A program made the position numbers and the translations under genes. From Phycisphaeraceae bacterium (GTDB lineage: Bacteria > Planctomycetota > Phycisphaerae > Phycisphaerales > UBA1924): a stretch of DNA of 64,000 nt. The notes beneath the pieces are model-generated. The model saw nothing but the letters and a program-made list of their open reading frames with translations, did no database searches and was not told the origin of the DNA. Below are positions 25,995 through 35,468 of this stretch, piece after piece. Numbering within the stretch: position 1 is the stretch's first letter; every line of letters starts with the position of its first letter. Location of the stretch: NCBI GenBank assembly GCA_026126305.1, contig JAHCJI010000006.1:124001-188000 (forward strand). Reading direction: 5' to 3'.

Positions 25995-26045
25995 GACTTG
26001 TGACTTTCGTGATCGAATGCTGGCGTTATGACCCTTAGAAACGAG

Positions 26046-27980
26046 TTATCGGCCCTGAAGAGTCAGCGTCACCGTGACTTCCTGGCCCTCGCGGCTCACG
26101 CCCACGTTCACGACATCGCCGGCCTTGTGGTTTGCCAGCACGGCACGCCAGGCGTCGGGGGTGGTCAGTTTCTGGCCGTCCCAGCGGACCAAACGGTCGC
26201 CCGCACGCAGGCCCGCTTGCGAGGCCGGTGAGTTCTCGGTGATCTCCGCCAGCACGACGCCATCACCGGTGGCCTCGGTGTCGACGACCACACCCACGCG
26301 GACGTTGATCCGTGGCTGGTTGGCCTGGGCCTGACGCTCGCGCTGCTGGCGTTGCTGACGCTGCTCCTCGGGGCTGATGAACCGGAAACGCTCGGTCCGC
26401 ATGGCCGCGTCGAAGACGATGTTCTCATACATCCGCACCGTCTTGACCGCGCCTACGCGGTTGATCTTCCAGACCACATCCTCTGGGGTGTGGTAGTCCG
26501 AGTGGAAATCGGCGATGATCGAGAACAGGACCGGCACGCCCGCGCGATAGAAGGGTGTGTGATCGCTGGCACCGCTCATCGTCTCGGGCACGACCACCTC
26601 CAGCCCACTCTCAGCAAAATAGGGCGCGATGAACTCGGACAAGCCCTCGCCCGTGAAGCCGCCAGCCACCAGCACACGCTCGTTCACGATCCGGCCGATC
26701 ATGTCCCAGTTGACCATCAGCATGTGGTCTTCGATGGGCACGATGGGGTTCCGCGTGTAATACGCCGAACCGTTCAGCCCGCTCTCTTCGGCATCGAAGC
26801 CCACGATGAGGATAGAGCGTCGGGGGCGATCGTCGCCCGCGAGGCGCGTGCTCAACAGGTCTGCCAGCAGCAACAACCCGGCCGTGCCCGAGGCATTGTC
26901 GTCCGCACCGGGGTGCAAGGAGCCCGGGCCCGAGCGTGAGCCGAAGTAGCCCATGCCCAGGTGGTCCAGGTGGGCACCCACGACGATCCATTGGTCAGCG
27001 AGGTCGCCCACGCCGCGAAGGACACCGCCGACGTTCTCGGCGACCACGGGCTTGCGCTCGGCCTGTCCGTCGAGTTCAAAGGTGAACCCCAGTTCGATCG
27101 GGGCGCTGTTCGAGTCCGCGTGCTCGCGGAGCGACGCCGTGGTCTGGCTGCTGCCAAACGCCTTGAGGGTCCGGTCGGCCGCTTCGGCGGTCAGGACCAT
27201 CACCGGCACGTTGCTGTAGACCGGGCCTTGGAAGCGGCCCAATTGGTTTCCGCGTGTATCGGACGCACCGGGCGGGTTGATGATGACAATGCCCGCGGGA
27301 TTGCGCTCGCCGACGGCACGCAACTTCCCTTGGAACCCGGCACGCCCGGACCAGCCTCGGCGGCCTTCGTTCCACAGGCTGCGTCCCTGTCCGTCCATGG
27401 GCTCGAACCGGAACACAACGGCGATCTTGCCCTCGAGCGTCTCGACGCCCTCGAAGTTGTTGTAGCCATCGGGCCCGTCGTCGATGCCATAACCCAGGAA
27501 GACGGCCTCACCCTTCGAGGTGCCGTTCTGGCCCATGGCCGTCAGCATGAACTCACGCTCGGCCTGCATCTCGACACGCTGGTTGCCCTTGCTGGCCACC
27601 AGCATCTCTCGCTCGACCGACCACGACGACGATAGCGGGAAGGGCTGACGGTAACTGCGGAATGCGTTACCGTCGGCGTCGGGAAAGGCGGGTGTCAGTC
27701 CTGCCTCGACGAGGTGATACTGCACGTAGTCCTTGGCACGTTCCGACCCGATCGAGCCCGGCACTCTGCCTTGCATGTATGGGCCGGCCAGTGTCGAGAT
27801 GTGGATGTCAAAGGCCCGAACGTCCGCGGGCATTTGCGACAGCACGTCGGCAATCGGTGACCCCTGAACGCTCTGCACACGTCGCTCGGTGTCGGTGCCG
27901 CCGTAGACGGACAAGGCCGGGAGCGTGACGGCCAAGGTCAGAAGGACGGCGGGCTTGAGTAAGCGGGGGCGGTTGGGCAT
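26046..27980 (-). CDS. Exported M28-family zinc aminopeptidase with PA and PDZ domains
   Basis: The protein has 644 residues with a signal peptide (about 8-26). A PA-like insert precedes the catalytic part (about 150-300). The M28 zinc site is complete: GAHLDHLG, GADDNASGT, FDAEESGLNGS with the catalytic Glu, WDMIGR and SDHTPFY. After a Gln/Arg-rich linker a PDZ domain closes the protein (about 570-640; SPASQAGLRAGDRLVRWDG). It should trim peptides in the periplasm or outside. The ATG at 27980 was chosen for the signal peptide and an AAGGA ten bases upstream. The next gene starts divergently at 28079. Confidence 0.9.
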   Translation of the reverse strand: MPNRPRLLKPAVLLTLAVTLPALSVYGGTDTERRVQSVQGSPIADVLSQMPADVRAFDIHISTLAGPYMQGRVPGSIGSERAKDYVQYHLVEAGLTPAFPDADGNAFRSYRQPFPLSSSWSVEREMLVASKGNQRVEMQAEREFMLTAMGQNGTSKGEAVFLGYGIDDGPDGYNNFEGVETLEGKIAVVFRFEPMDGQGRSLWNEGRRGWSGRAGFQGKLRAVGERNPAGIVIINPPGASDTRGNQLGRFQGPVYSNVPVMVLTAEAADRTLKAFGSSQTTASLREHADSNSAPIELGFTFELDGQAERKPVVAENVGGVLRGVGDLADQWIVVGAHLDHLGMGYFGSRSGPGSLHPGADDNASGTAGLLLLADLLSTRLAGDDRPRRSILIVGFDAEESGLNGSAYYTRNPIVPIEDHMLMVNWDMIGRIVNERVLVAGGFTGEGLSEFIAPYFAESGLEVVVPETMSGASDHTPFYRAGVPVLFSIIADFHSDYHTPEDVVWKINRVGAVKTVRMYENIVFDAAMRTERFRFISPEEQRQQRQQRERQAQANQPRINVRVGVVVDTEATGDGVVLAEITENSPASQAGLRAGDRLVRWDGQKLTTPDAWRAVLANHKAGDVVNVGVSREGQEVTVTLTLQGR

Positions 27981-28078
27981 GGGATTGGTTTCCTTTCGCC
28001 CGCTTGGGATGCGCGGGCGATCCTGGCACGTCGGGGCAGTATCCGCTGAATATAGATGGGCCGACGTACGATCGTTGC

Positions 28079-29392
28079 GTGCGGTTTTCCCTGATCCATG
28101 CCATTTCCCTGGTCTTGGCCACCTTCCACGCCCCGGCCGAGGCCTTGGCACACCCCCAGGATGGGCCCCACGCCGACCTTCGGCTGGCCATCGACGCCAC
28201 CGGACTGACCTTCCAGATCGGGCTCAACCTGGCCTTCATCGACGAGGCCCTGGGCCTGCCCCGCGAGGCCCTCGACCAAGTGGGCGATGTCGAAGCCCGG
28301 GACATCGAAGACGGCTTGCGAAAGTATCTCGAGGAGCGGGTCGTGGTCGAGGCCGACGGGCGGGTCATCGTGCCCACCATCGACCGATACGACTTCTTCG
28401 CAGATCCAGAGCCCTGGATGTTGGGTGCTTTCCCCCAGTACGGTGCTCGGGCATTGATCCGCTCGGCCAGCATCGTGCGCTATGAGGCCCCGAATCCGCA
28501 CGTTGTCAAAGTGACCTGGCCAACCTTCCCGCGGGACCGTGTCGCGGCCATGCTCGAAGGCATGACCGGGCCCGACGGCCTGCCGCCCTACATGGTGCTG
28601 GAATGCCTGTTGCAGACTTCCGAAGGCGGGGTTCAGATCGTCCATTTCAGCCACGCCAGGCCCACCATCGAGTGGCACGCCGACGAGTCGGGCGACTCCC
28701 GGTTCGCCGCCATCCCGCCCGTGCCCACGCCCAGCGAGCCTTTGCGGCTGTCCTTGCTCGGGTTGCTTGTACTGGTGCCCGGGCTCATCGCGTGCACGAT
28801 CATCACGCGCCGCAAGGGCGTGCCCGCGGGCCTGGGCACGTTGGCCGCCGCACTTGCGGCCTCGGCCTTCGGGGTGCTCTTGCCCGCCTGGCGCGTGCCC
28901 TTGCCCGGCACGGGCGGGTCGATTGCCTTGCCCTCGGCCCCGGGCGTGGCAGCAATCTTCGAGCCCCTGCACGCGAACTTATATAAGGCCTTCGACCACG
29001 CCAGCGAGGGCGAGATCTACGACGCTCTGGAGCGATCGGTGAGCGGGCCGTTGCTCAAGACGTTGTATACCCAGGTCTACAACTCGCTGGTGCAGGCCGA
29101 GCAGGGTGGCATGTTGGGTATCGTGACGGGCGTGGAACCGCTGGCGCTGGACGTGCAAGGCATCGCCACCGACGAGCATGGCCGGGCACGCATCGAGGTG
29201 TTGCACCGCTGGCGCGTGGCGGGCACGGTGTACCACTGGGGCCACAGCCACACGCGTGTCCACGAGTACGAAGCCGTGTACACCCTGGCGGGCCTTGAGC
29301 AAGGCTGGCGCATCGTGGGCCAACAGATGCGCCAGCAGCGATGGGTCGAAGGCGATGGGGCGGAACCCGCGGCAGGACTCGAATCGTTCTAA
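28079..29392 (+). CDS. Membrane protein of unknown function with two central helices
   Basis: About 437 residues from a GTG at 28079; no strong ribosome-binding site is visible and the start is uncertain. A signal peptide is likely at residues 2-22 (ending ALA-HP). The first 200 residues should lie outside. Two membrane helices follow (about 222-245 and 253-275), then a C-terminal domain of about 160 residues that begins with an amphipathic YKAFDHASEGEIYDALERSVSG segment and ends in mixed beta strands. That region is faintly like Tim44-type domains, but I would not name it. Its stop interlocks with the convergent gene's stop in CTAA (29389-29392). Confidence 0.6.
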   Translation: MRFSLIHAISLVLATFHAPAEALAHPQDGPHADLRLAIDATGLTFQIGLNLAFIDEALGLPREALDQVGDVEARDIEDGLRKYLEERVVVEADGRVIVPTIDRYDFFADPEPWMLGAFPQYGARALIRSASIVRYEAPNPHVVKVTWPTFPRDRVAAMLEGMTGPDGLPPYMVLECLLQTSEGGVQIVHFSHARPTIEWHADESGDSRFAAIPPVPTPSEPLRLSLLGLLVLVPGLIACTIITRRKGVPAGLGTLAAALAASAFGVLLPAWRVPLPGTGGSIALPSAPGVAAIFEPLHANLYKAFDHASEGEIYDALERSVSGPLLKTLYTQVYNSLVQAEQGGMLGIVTGVEPLALDVQGIATDEHGRARIEVLHRWRVAGTVYHWGHSHTRVHEYEAVYTLAGLEQGWRIVGQQMRQQRWVEGDGAEPAAGLESF

Positions 29393-29973
29393 CGGCGACG
29401 CCGCACGCACACCAAGCCCAAGGCCAGAGCGAACACGCCAGCCGGTGCCGGCACGATATGGATAGTGGCAGACGCTTCGACCAACCCTTCGAGCCGCGAT
29501 TCGGAGCGTGGGTTCAGCAACTCCGGGTATACATCGAATCTGCTTGTCAGCGTCGACAGGTCCAACGCCATCGGTGTTGCATCGGCCGGGGCGGTGTAGG
29601 TTGCCTCCCAGAACACAATCGGATTGATGCTCGGAGGACATCCTCCGATGCCACAAATAGGAAACATCAGTTGTCCGGCGAGAATGTCATCCACACCAGT
29701 TGCCGACAGCGTGCCGGCTGTCGTCCCGGGACCATCCAGCGGCGGCACGATGCGCATGTCGCTGAAACCCTCCGAGCCCGTGCTGCTGCGCAGGCTTGTC
29801 CAGATGCCCGCCACGGAATGATCCGCGGCCGGGAAGGCGGCCCAGAGTTGCACCTGTGTGCTCTGGCCGGGCAGCAGCGTGGTGTGCTCGATCTCAAAAT
29901 AGAAACTCGATTGGGCCAGCCCGATACTCCCAACCCCAAGCAAGCCCGCAACCCCGCACACACGCCAGACCAT
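29389..29973 (-). CDS. Exported protein with PEP-CTERM-like tail (VPAPA variant)
   Basis: The protein has 194 residues: a signal peptide (about 5-20, ending GLAQ), a beta-rich body with two cysteine pairs (PICGIGGCPP), and a C-terminal tail IVPAPAG, hydrophobic helix, RRRR. The tail is a PEP-CTERM variant. The body is of the type predicted as beta-sandwich surface proteins. The ATG has a strong GGGAGGTG upstream. It is convergent with the membrane protein on its left, with interlocked stops, and divergent from the ABC operon on its right. Confidence 0.7.
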   Translation of the reverse strand: MVWRVCGVAGLLGVGSIGLAQSSFYFEIEHTTLLPGQSTQVQLWAAFPAADHSVAGIWTSLRSSTGSEGFSDMRIVPPLDGPGTTAGTLSATGVDDILAGQLMFPICGIGGCPPSINPIVFWEATYTAPADATPMALDLSTLTSRFDVYPELLNPRSESRLEGLVEASATIHIVPAPAGVFALALGLVCVRRRR

Positions 29974-30069
29974 CGGTCACCTCCCACGTTCGATGTGCTC
30001 GGTTTGGTTATACGGTCGTCAGAAAGCACCGGTTCCGTGTTTTGGTCGTTCCTTGGCCTATCACTATCC

Positions 30070-30756
30070 GTGCCCGAAACGCTGCTGGACGCCCGAGACC
30101 TGCGATTTGCCTTCCGTGCCGAGGAGGGGCCCGTTGTCGATCTGCCACGCCTGACCATCGCCCGGGGCCAGCACACGGCCATCGTCGGGCCCAGCGGCTG
30201 CGGCAAGACCACGCTGCTGCGCCTCCTCACGGGCATCCTCGTGCCCACCTCGGGCGGCGTGACGCTGGCCGGGCACGCGCTGGAGCGCCAGAGCGACGCC
30301 CGCCGGCGGGCCCTGCGCATCGCCTCGGTGGGCTTCGTGTTCCAGCAGTTCGCGCTCTTGGACTATTGCACCGCGCTGGAGAACATCCTCGCGCCCCTGC
30401 GGCTGCACCGGGCGGCAAGGCTCGACAAGGCCGCCCGCCAGCGCGCCCGCGACCTTGCAGAAGCCGCGGGCATCGCCCACACGCTCGCGCGACGGCCAGA
30501 CCAACTGAGCCAGGGCGAGCGGCAGCGCGTAGCCATCTGCCGGGCGCTGGTCCACGAGCCCGCGTTGATCGCCTGCGACGAGCCCACGGGCAACCTCGAC
30601 CCCGCGCGGGCGGGCTCGATCGTCTCGCTCATCCTCCATCAGGCCCAGCGCACGGGCGCGACGGTGCTGCTGGTGACCCACGACCACGGCCTGCTTCCAC
30701 GCTTCGGGCACGTGCTGGACATGGGTCTTCCCGCGGCCTCGGGGAATCGGGCATGA
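30070..30756 (+). CDS. ABC transporter ATP-binding protein, LolD/MacB type
   Basis: An ATPase of 228 residues. Walker A is GPSGCGKTT (about residues 37-45), the Q-loop FQQFALLDYCTALENIL, the signature LSQGERQRVA, Walker B ALIACDEPTGNLD and the H-loop VTHDH. The EPTGNLD form and the Q-loop place it with LolD/MacB/FtsE ATPases that work with FtsX-like permeases, not with the ZnuC-type ATPases that normally serve TroA-like binding proteins. The start is a GTG at 30070 without an evident ribosome-binding site. Its TGA overlaps the permease ATG. Confidence 0.9.
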   Translation: MPETLLDARDLRFAFRAEEGPVVDLPRLTIARGQHTAIVGPSGCGKTTLLRLLTGILVPTSGGVTLAGHALERQSDARRRALRIASVGFVFQQFALLDYCTALENILAPLRLHRAARLDKAARQRARDLAEAAGIAHTLARRPDQLSQGERQRVAICRALVHEPALIACDEPTGNLDPARAGSIVSLILHQAQRTGATVLLVTHDHGLLPRFGHVLDMGLPAASGNRA

Positions 30757-31925
30757 AACTGCTGCCGCTGATCTATTGGCACGCGTGGCGGCACCGTGGC
30801 CGCTCGGCCTTGCTGGTGGCGTGCGTGGCGGTGGCGCTGCTGGTGCCCTTGCTCAGCCGATCGCTGGCAGCGCGGTTCGAGCAGGGCCTGCGATCTCGCG
30901 CCGAGATGGCCCCGCTGGTCGTGGGCGCTCCGGGCGGGCGCTTCGACCTGGTGCTGGCCACACTGTACTTCCGACCCGCGCCGCTGCAAACACTCGAGTT
31001 TGGCCACTACACGCGCCTGGCCCAAGATCCCCTGGCAACGGCCATCCCCATCCACGCCCGCTTCACCGCGGGGAGGATGCCCCTGGTCGCCACCGACGTG
31101 GGCTACTTCCAGCGCCCGGGCGTGCCCATGCCCCTGCGCGGCGGCAGGCTGTTCGCGCAATTGGGCGAGGCCGTGGCGGGCGCGTCGGCGGCAAGGCAAC
31201 TGGGCCTCGAACCGGGCGGCACCATCTTCAGCGACCAGCGCGAGGCCTACGACATTGCCAAGGCACCGCCCGTAAAGCTCGCCATCGTGGGCGTGCTGGC
31301 CCCCACGGGCACCAGCGACGACGAAGCGATCTTTGTCGACATCGAAACCGCCTGGCTGCTCGAGGGCTTCGCCCACGGGCACGACGACGCGGCCAGCATC
31401 GACCAGCCCGAACTGGTCATCGCCCGCCAGGGCGACAAGGTGGCCCTGAGCGAGGCCGTGCGCACCTATCAGGAGGTCACCGACGACAACGTCGGCGGCT
31501 TCCATATCCACGGCTCGCGCGACGGCTTCCCGCTCACGGGCGTCCTGCTCTACCCCACCAACGACCGCGCCGCCACCATCCTGGAAGCGCGCCTCAACGC
31601 CCAGCCGGGCCTCCAGGCCATCGAGCCGGCGGCCGTTGTCGAGGAGATCATCGCCTTCGTCGTTCGGCTGCGGCTGGTCTTCGACGCGTTGTCGATCGTG
31701 CTGGGCCTGAGCACCGGGGCGCTGATCGCCCTCATCGCCACCCTTGGTTTCCGCCTGCGAGCGGCAGAACTCCGCACGCTGGCCGACATGGGTGCCCCCC
31801 GCCGGACGGCCCTGGTGCTGGTGGGCGGGGAGCTTGCGGGCCTGATCGCGCTGGGCGCGGGCATCGCCGCCGCTTTGGTGTGGGTAGCCTTGGGCGTGGC
31901 CGGCCGCCTGTCGGCCTTCCTCTGA
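30753..31925 (+). CDS. FtsX-like ABC transporter permease
   Basis: An inner-membrane permease of 390 residues. One membrane helix near the N-terminus (about 19-37) is followed by a large periplasmic domain of about 250 residues, then three helices packed at the C-terminus (about 300-390). This is the MacB/LolCE (FtsX) layout. The family's AELRTLADMGAPRRTALVLV motif, which contacts the ATPase, is clear between the second and third helices. It overlaps the ATPase stop by four bases and is followed after 21 bases by a TroA/ZnuA-like lipoprotein, so the three are one operon. Confidence 0.88.
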   Translation: MKLLPLIYWHAWRHRGRSALLVACVAVALLVPLLSRSLAARFEQGLRSRAEMAPLVVGAPGGRFDLVLATLYFRPAPLQTLEFGHYTRLAQDPLATAIPIHARFTAGRMPLVATDVGYFQRPGVPMPLRGGRLFAQLGEAVAGASAARQLGLEPGGTIFSDQREAYDIAKAPPVKLAIVGVLAPTGTSDDEAIFVDIETAWLLEGFAHGHDDAASIDQPELVIARQGDKVALSEAVRTYQEVTDDNVGGFHIHGSRDGFPLTGVLLYPTNDRAATILEARLNAQPGLQAIEPAAVVEEIIAFVVRLRLVFDALSIVLGLSTGALIALIATLGFRLRAAELRTLADMGAPRRTALVLVGGELAGLIALGAGIAAALVWVALGVAGRLSAFL

Positions 31926-31946
31926 GCCACACCGGGAGCCAATGCC

Positions 31947-32921
31947 ATGCCCCACGCACGCCCACGCCACGCCACGCTCATGATGGCCCTGTCGGCCCTC
32001 TTGCTGGCCGCCCTGCTGCCTTCCGGCTGCGGCGTCGAGAACGAGCAGGTCGTGGTCGTGCCCCTCGAAGACGTCGTCATGACCACCTTCTACCCCACGC
32101 AGTACTTCGCCGAGCGCATCGCCGGCGGCTTGGTGCCTGTGCGAAGCCCCCTGCCCGATGACGAAGACCCCATCTTCTGGCGGCCCGACGCCGACGCGAT
32201 GGCCCAGTTCCAGAACGCCAAGCTCATCATCACCAATGGCGTGGACTTCGAGAAGTGGGTGGCCGGCGCTGCCCTGCCGCGCATCCGCACCGTCGAGAGC
32301 CTCAGCGCAACGGCCCTGGACGAGGCGGGCGGGCCCATCACCATGGAGGCCACCACGCACAGCCACGGCCCGGCGGGCGAGCACACGCACGAAGGGCTCG
32401 ACGGGCACACATGGGTCGCGCCCACGCTGGCCAAGATCCAGGCCCGCCGCATCGCCGACGCGATGGGCGCGACCTGGCCAGAGCACAAAGCGGCCTTCGA
32501 TGCAAACTACCAATCGCTGCTGGAAGACCTCGACCTGCTGCACGCCTCGCTGCTGAACCTCTCTTCCAAAATCCAGGACGTGACGCTGCTGGCCAGCCAC
32601 CCCGCGTACAACTACCTGGCCCGCGCCTTCGGCTGGCACGTCCACAACCTCGACCTGGACCCCGAGGACGAGGACGCGCAGGCCGTGGTCAAGACCGTCC
32701 ACGATGCGTTGCACGAGGAAGGCGGCCTGGCCAGCGACGACAAGCCCATCGTGCTGTTGTGGGAAGGCCAGCCCACCGACGCCATCGTGCAAGCATTGGC
32801 CAACGAGCTTGGCGTCGTCAGCGTGCTGTTCTCGCCCGCAGAGACCAGGCCCGACCACGGCGACTACATGGACGTGATGCGCGCCAACGCCGACCGCCTG
32901 CGCGAGGCCCTGGGCGGCTAA
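31947..32921 (+). CDS. TroA/ZnuA-like metal-binding lipoprotein
   Basis: The protein has 324 residues. The signal ends in a lipobox PSGC with the lipid-bearing Cys at about residue 28. The fold is that of cluster A-I metal-binding proteins: VVMTTFYPTQYFAERIAGG at the start, a His-rich loop (HSHGPAGEHTHEG, about 132-144) before the DGHTWVAPT ligand motif, then ASHPAYNYLARAFG and the long linking helix. Zinc or manganese would be expected. Normal partners are ZnuB/ZnuC-type proteins, but here it sits in an operon with an FtsX-type permease and a LolD/MacB-type ATPase. GGGAG lies about eight bases before the ATG. Confidence 0.85.
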   Translation: MPHARPRHATLMMALSALLLAALLPSGCGVENEQVVVVPLEDVVMTTFYPTQYFAERIAGGLVPVRSPLPDDEDPIFWRPDADAMAQFQNAKLIITNGVDFEKWVAGAALPRIRTVESLSATALDEAGGPITMEATTHSHGPAGEHTHEGLDGHTWVAPTLAKIQARRIADAMGATWPEHKAAFDANYQSLLEDLDLLHASLLNLSSKIQDVTLLASHPAYNYLARAFGWHVHNLDLDPEDEDAQAVVKTVHDALHEEGGLASDDKPIVLLWEGQPTDAIVQALANELGVVSVLFSPAETRPDHGDYMDVMRANADRLREALGG

Positions 32922-34129
32922 CCGCCCCGGCCGGGCCTATCGACAGGCCCAACGCTCGGCCCATCGCCCGGCCGGTCCAGCAGCCACTCGAAGAACGTGC
33001 CCCGTGCCGTGCCCTGCCGAAGGCTCTCCAGCCGCCCGCGCAGCCGATCGACGAACGCCTCGCCCCCACCCAGCCCTTGGCGAACGCTCGGCAACTCGTC
33101 GAGCAAGGCAGCGAAGAATTCCAGGTCTTTCTGGTGCTCGGCCCAGGCCATGAGCGCCAGGATGGCCCGGTTGCCCGGCGCGCCGCGGGGCCAGCCGCCA
33201 ACGCGGTAGCGGTACGCCAGCGCCCGGGCCACGCCCAGCGTGTACGCCGCCGAGGCGACATCGGGCCGCCCGCCGCCATCGGGCCCAACGCCCAGCAACT
33301 CCATGATGCCCACGAACTCGTCCATGTTGTGGACGATCGGCCGCGGTTGGGCGGGCGCTTCGACAGGCTGGTCTTGGGGCCGGTCCTGGGGCCTGATCAG
33401 GGGCAGCGGCGGCACGGGCGCTTCGTCGCCGTCATCGCGAATCGGTGCCGCGCCGGCCGCAGGGCGCGTGCGCAGGTAGTGCTGCAAGGCCAGGTCCGGG
33501 TCGTACGCGTCCTGGGGAAACTCGATCTCGTAGATCTCGCGCAGCACGTGGACATATTGGCGCGCGTCGGTGGGGTTGACAACGTCGAGCCCGGCACGCA
33601 GCCGCTCGGCCCGCGCCCGCCCCTGCTCGCCCCGGGCGGCCCCGAAGGCCACGTCGCGCGTGTCGCGCACGCCCGCGGCCGTCTCGAACGACGCCAGCCA
33701 CTGGTCCCGCGGCTGGTAGCCCACCAGCCGCCCGTAGGGCAGCCCGTCGCCGTCGAGCAGCAAGATGGTGGGATATCCGCCCGGCCGCAGGCGCTCGCGC
33801 AGTTGCAGGTTCTGCTCGTACAAAGCCTGTGAAATCGTCGTGCGGTCGCTGGGGAAGTCCAGTTGCACCAGCACGAAGCGCTCGCGCGTGGCCCGGTCGA
33901 AGGCCTCGCTCGAGAGCACCTCGTCGTGCAGCCGGATGCACCAGGTACACCAGTCGCTGCCGGTGAACTCCACCAGCACGTCGCGCCCGGCGGCCTTGGC
34001 ATCGGCCAGGGCGGCGTCGAAGTCCGTCCGCCACCGCGGCCCGTCCCCCACACCCCCCACCGCGGCCTGGGCATGGAACAGCGCCACCACAACCACCACC
34101 GCCCAGATCGCACCCGCTCGCGCACGCAT
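32918..34129 (-). CDS. Exported thioredoxin-fold protein with long C-terminal extension
   Basis: The protein has 403 residues. A signal peptide at 7-24 is followed by a thioredoxin-like domain (about 30-160). Its active site is WCTWC (C61, C64) within FTGSDWCTWCIRLHDEV, and the cis-Pro region is GGYPTILLLD. This resembles the secreted thioredoxins that planctomycetes use for disulfide reduction or exchange. The C-terminal 200 residues are helical and Pro-rich and not recognised. The ATG at 34129 has AGGAGGT five bases upstream. The stop interlocks with that of the TroA-like gene (CTAA at 32918-32921). Confidence 0.82.
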   Translation of the reverse strand: MRARAGAIWAVVVVVALFHAQAAVGGVGDGPRWRTDFDAALADAKAAGRDVLVEFTGSDWCTWCIRLHDEVLSSEAFDRATRERFVLVQLDFPSDRTTISQALYEQNLQLRERLRPGGYPTILLLDGDGLPYGRLVGYQPRDQWLASFETAAGVRDTRDVAFGAARGEQGRARAERLRAGLDVVNPTDARQYVHVLREIYEIEFPQDAYDPDLALQHYLRTRPAAGAAPIRDDGDEAPVPPLPLIRPQDRPQDQPVEAPAQPRPIVHNMDEFVGIMELLGVGPDGGGRPDVASAAYTLGVARALAYRYRVGGWPRGAPGNRAILALMAWAEHQKDLEFFAALLDELPSVRQGLGGGEAFVDRLRGRLESLRQGTARGTFFEWLLDRPGDGPSVGPVDRPGRGG

Positions 34130-34199
34130 CGGCCACCTCCTGTTTGGGGGAAATCCGGTCATCCGAGCATACGCGCCGCGCCGGCCCGTACCATGGCCC

Positions 34200-35459
34200 A
34201 TGCTCCGCGCCACACTCGCCGTCCTGTTGTGCGCCCTGCCCGCCTGCGGCCAGGGTGCCTCGCCCGCCACCGAGGGCCCCTCGCCCATCTTCTCCGACAA
34301 CGAGCAGGACGCCCCAAAGGCCGATGGCTACCGCGTCGAGACGGTCATCGAGGGCCTGCGCCACCCGTGGGGCATGGCCTGGCTGCCCGATGGCTCCATG
34401 CTCATCACCGAGCGCGGCGGGCGCGTGCTGTTCGTCGATAGCGCCCAGTTCAAGAAGGACAACCCCTTCGTCGTCACGCCCGACGAGGTGCGGGGCGCGC
34501 CCGAGTCGAGCCAACTCGGCCAGGGCGGCATGATGGACGTGGCGCTCCACCCCGACTTTGCGAACAACAACCTGGTCTACTTCACCCATGCCACCGGCGA
34601 CGCCCGCGCCAACCGCACCGTCCTCTCGCGCGGCACATTGACCATCCTCACCGGTGACGAGGACGACATTCCCGGGCAACCGCTCTCCAAGTCCGCCCGC
34701 ATCGAGAACGTCGAGGAACTCTTCCGCGCCACGCCCGACAAGCCCGGCGGCCAGCACTTTGGCAGCCGCATCGTCTGGCTGCCCGATGGGACCCTCCTTC
34801 TGTCCATCGGCGACGGCGGCAACCCCCCCACCCGCGTGGGCGGACGCCTGGCCCGCGACAACCCCCAGCACCTGGACAACGCCTGGGGCAAGGTCCTGCG
34901 CCTCAACGACGACGGCACCGCGCCCGCCGACAACCCCTTCGCCGACCGCGAGGACGTGGGCCGCTTCGTCTACTCTTACGGCCACCGCAACATCCAGGGC
35001 ATGGCCATCGACCCGGCCACGGGCCACGTCTGGGCCACCGAGCACGGTGCCCTGGGCGGCGACGAGCTCAACCGCATCGAGCCCGGCAAGAACTACGGCT
35101 GGCCCAAGGCCACCCACAGCGTCCACTACACCGGCCAGGTTATCAGCGAGCACGTCAGCCTGCCGGGCATGGTCGACCCCGCCTGCGTGTGGACGCCCGT
35201 GCTGGCCGCCAGCGGGCTGGCCTTGTACACCGGCGAGGCCTTCCCCCAGTGGCAGGGCGACCTCTTCGCCGGCGGGCTCATCGCCCGGCAGGTCCGCCGC
35301 GTCATGCTCGCCGATGGCGACGACGGCCCGCGCGTCAGCGGCAACCAGACCCTGCCCTTCGACGCCCGCGTCCGCGACGTGCGCCAGGGCCCCGACGGCC
35401 TGCTCTACGTCCTGACCGACCAACGCGACGGCGCCCTGCTGCGCATCGCGCCCGAGTAG
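34200..35459 (+). CDS. Exported PQQ-dependent sugar dehydrogenase (soluble GDH/YliI type)
   Basis: The protein has 419 residues, with a short signal peptide (residues 3-16; a Cys at 16 preceded by LPA could be lipidated, although Pro at -2 is unusual). The body is a six-bladed propeller of the glucose/sorbosone dehydrogenase family: LRHPWGMAWLPDGSMLITERGGRV, the QGGMMDVALHPDF blade, YSYGHRNIQGMAIDP with the catalytic-type His, and ELNRIEPGKNYGWP. It should oxidise sugars in the periplasm with PQQ. The start at 34200 gives the signal peptide; the divergent thioredoxin-like gene starts 70 bases away. Confidence 0.88.
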   Translation: MLRATLAVLLCALPACGQGASPATEGPSPIFSDNEQDAPKADGYRVETVIEGLRHPWGMAWLPDGSMLITERGGRVLFVDSAQFKKDNPFVVTPDEVRGAPESSQLGQGGMMDVALHPDFANNNLVYFTHATGDARANRTVLSRGTLTILTGDEDDIPGQPLSKSARIENVEELFRATPDKPGGQHFGSRIVWLPDGTLLLSIGDGGNPPTRVGGRLARDNPQHLDNAWGKVLRLNDDGTAPADNPFADREDVGRFVYSYGHRNIQGMAIDPATGHVWATEHGALGGDELNRIEPGKNYGWPKATHSVHYTGQVISEHVSLPGMVDPACVWTPVLAASGLALYTGEAFPQWQGDLFAGGLIARQVRRVMLADGDDGPRVSGNQTLPFDARVRDVRQGPDGLLYVLTDQRDGALLRIAPE

Positions 35460-35468
35460 GCACCAACC

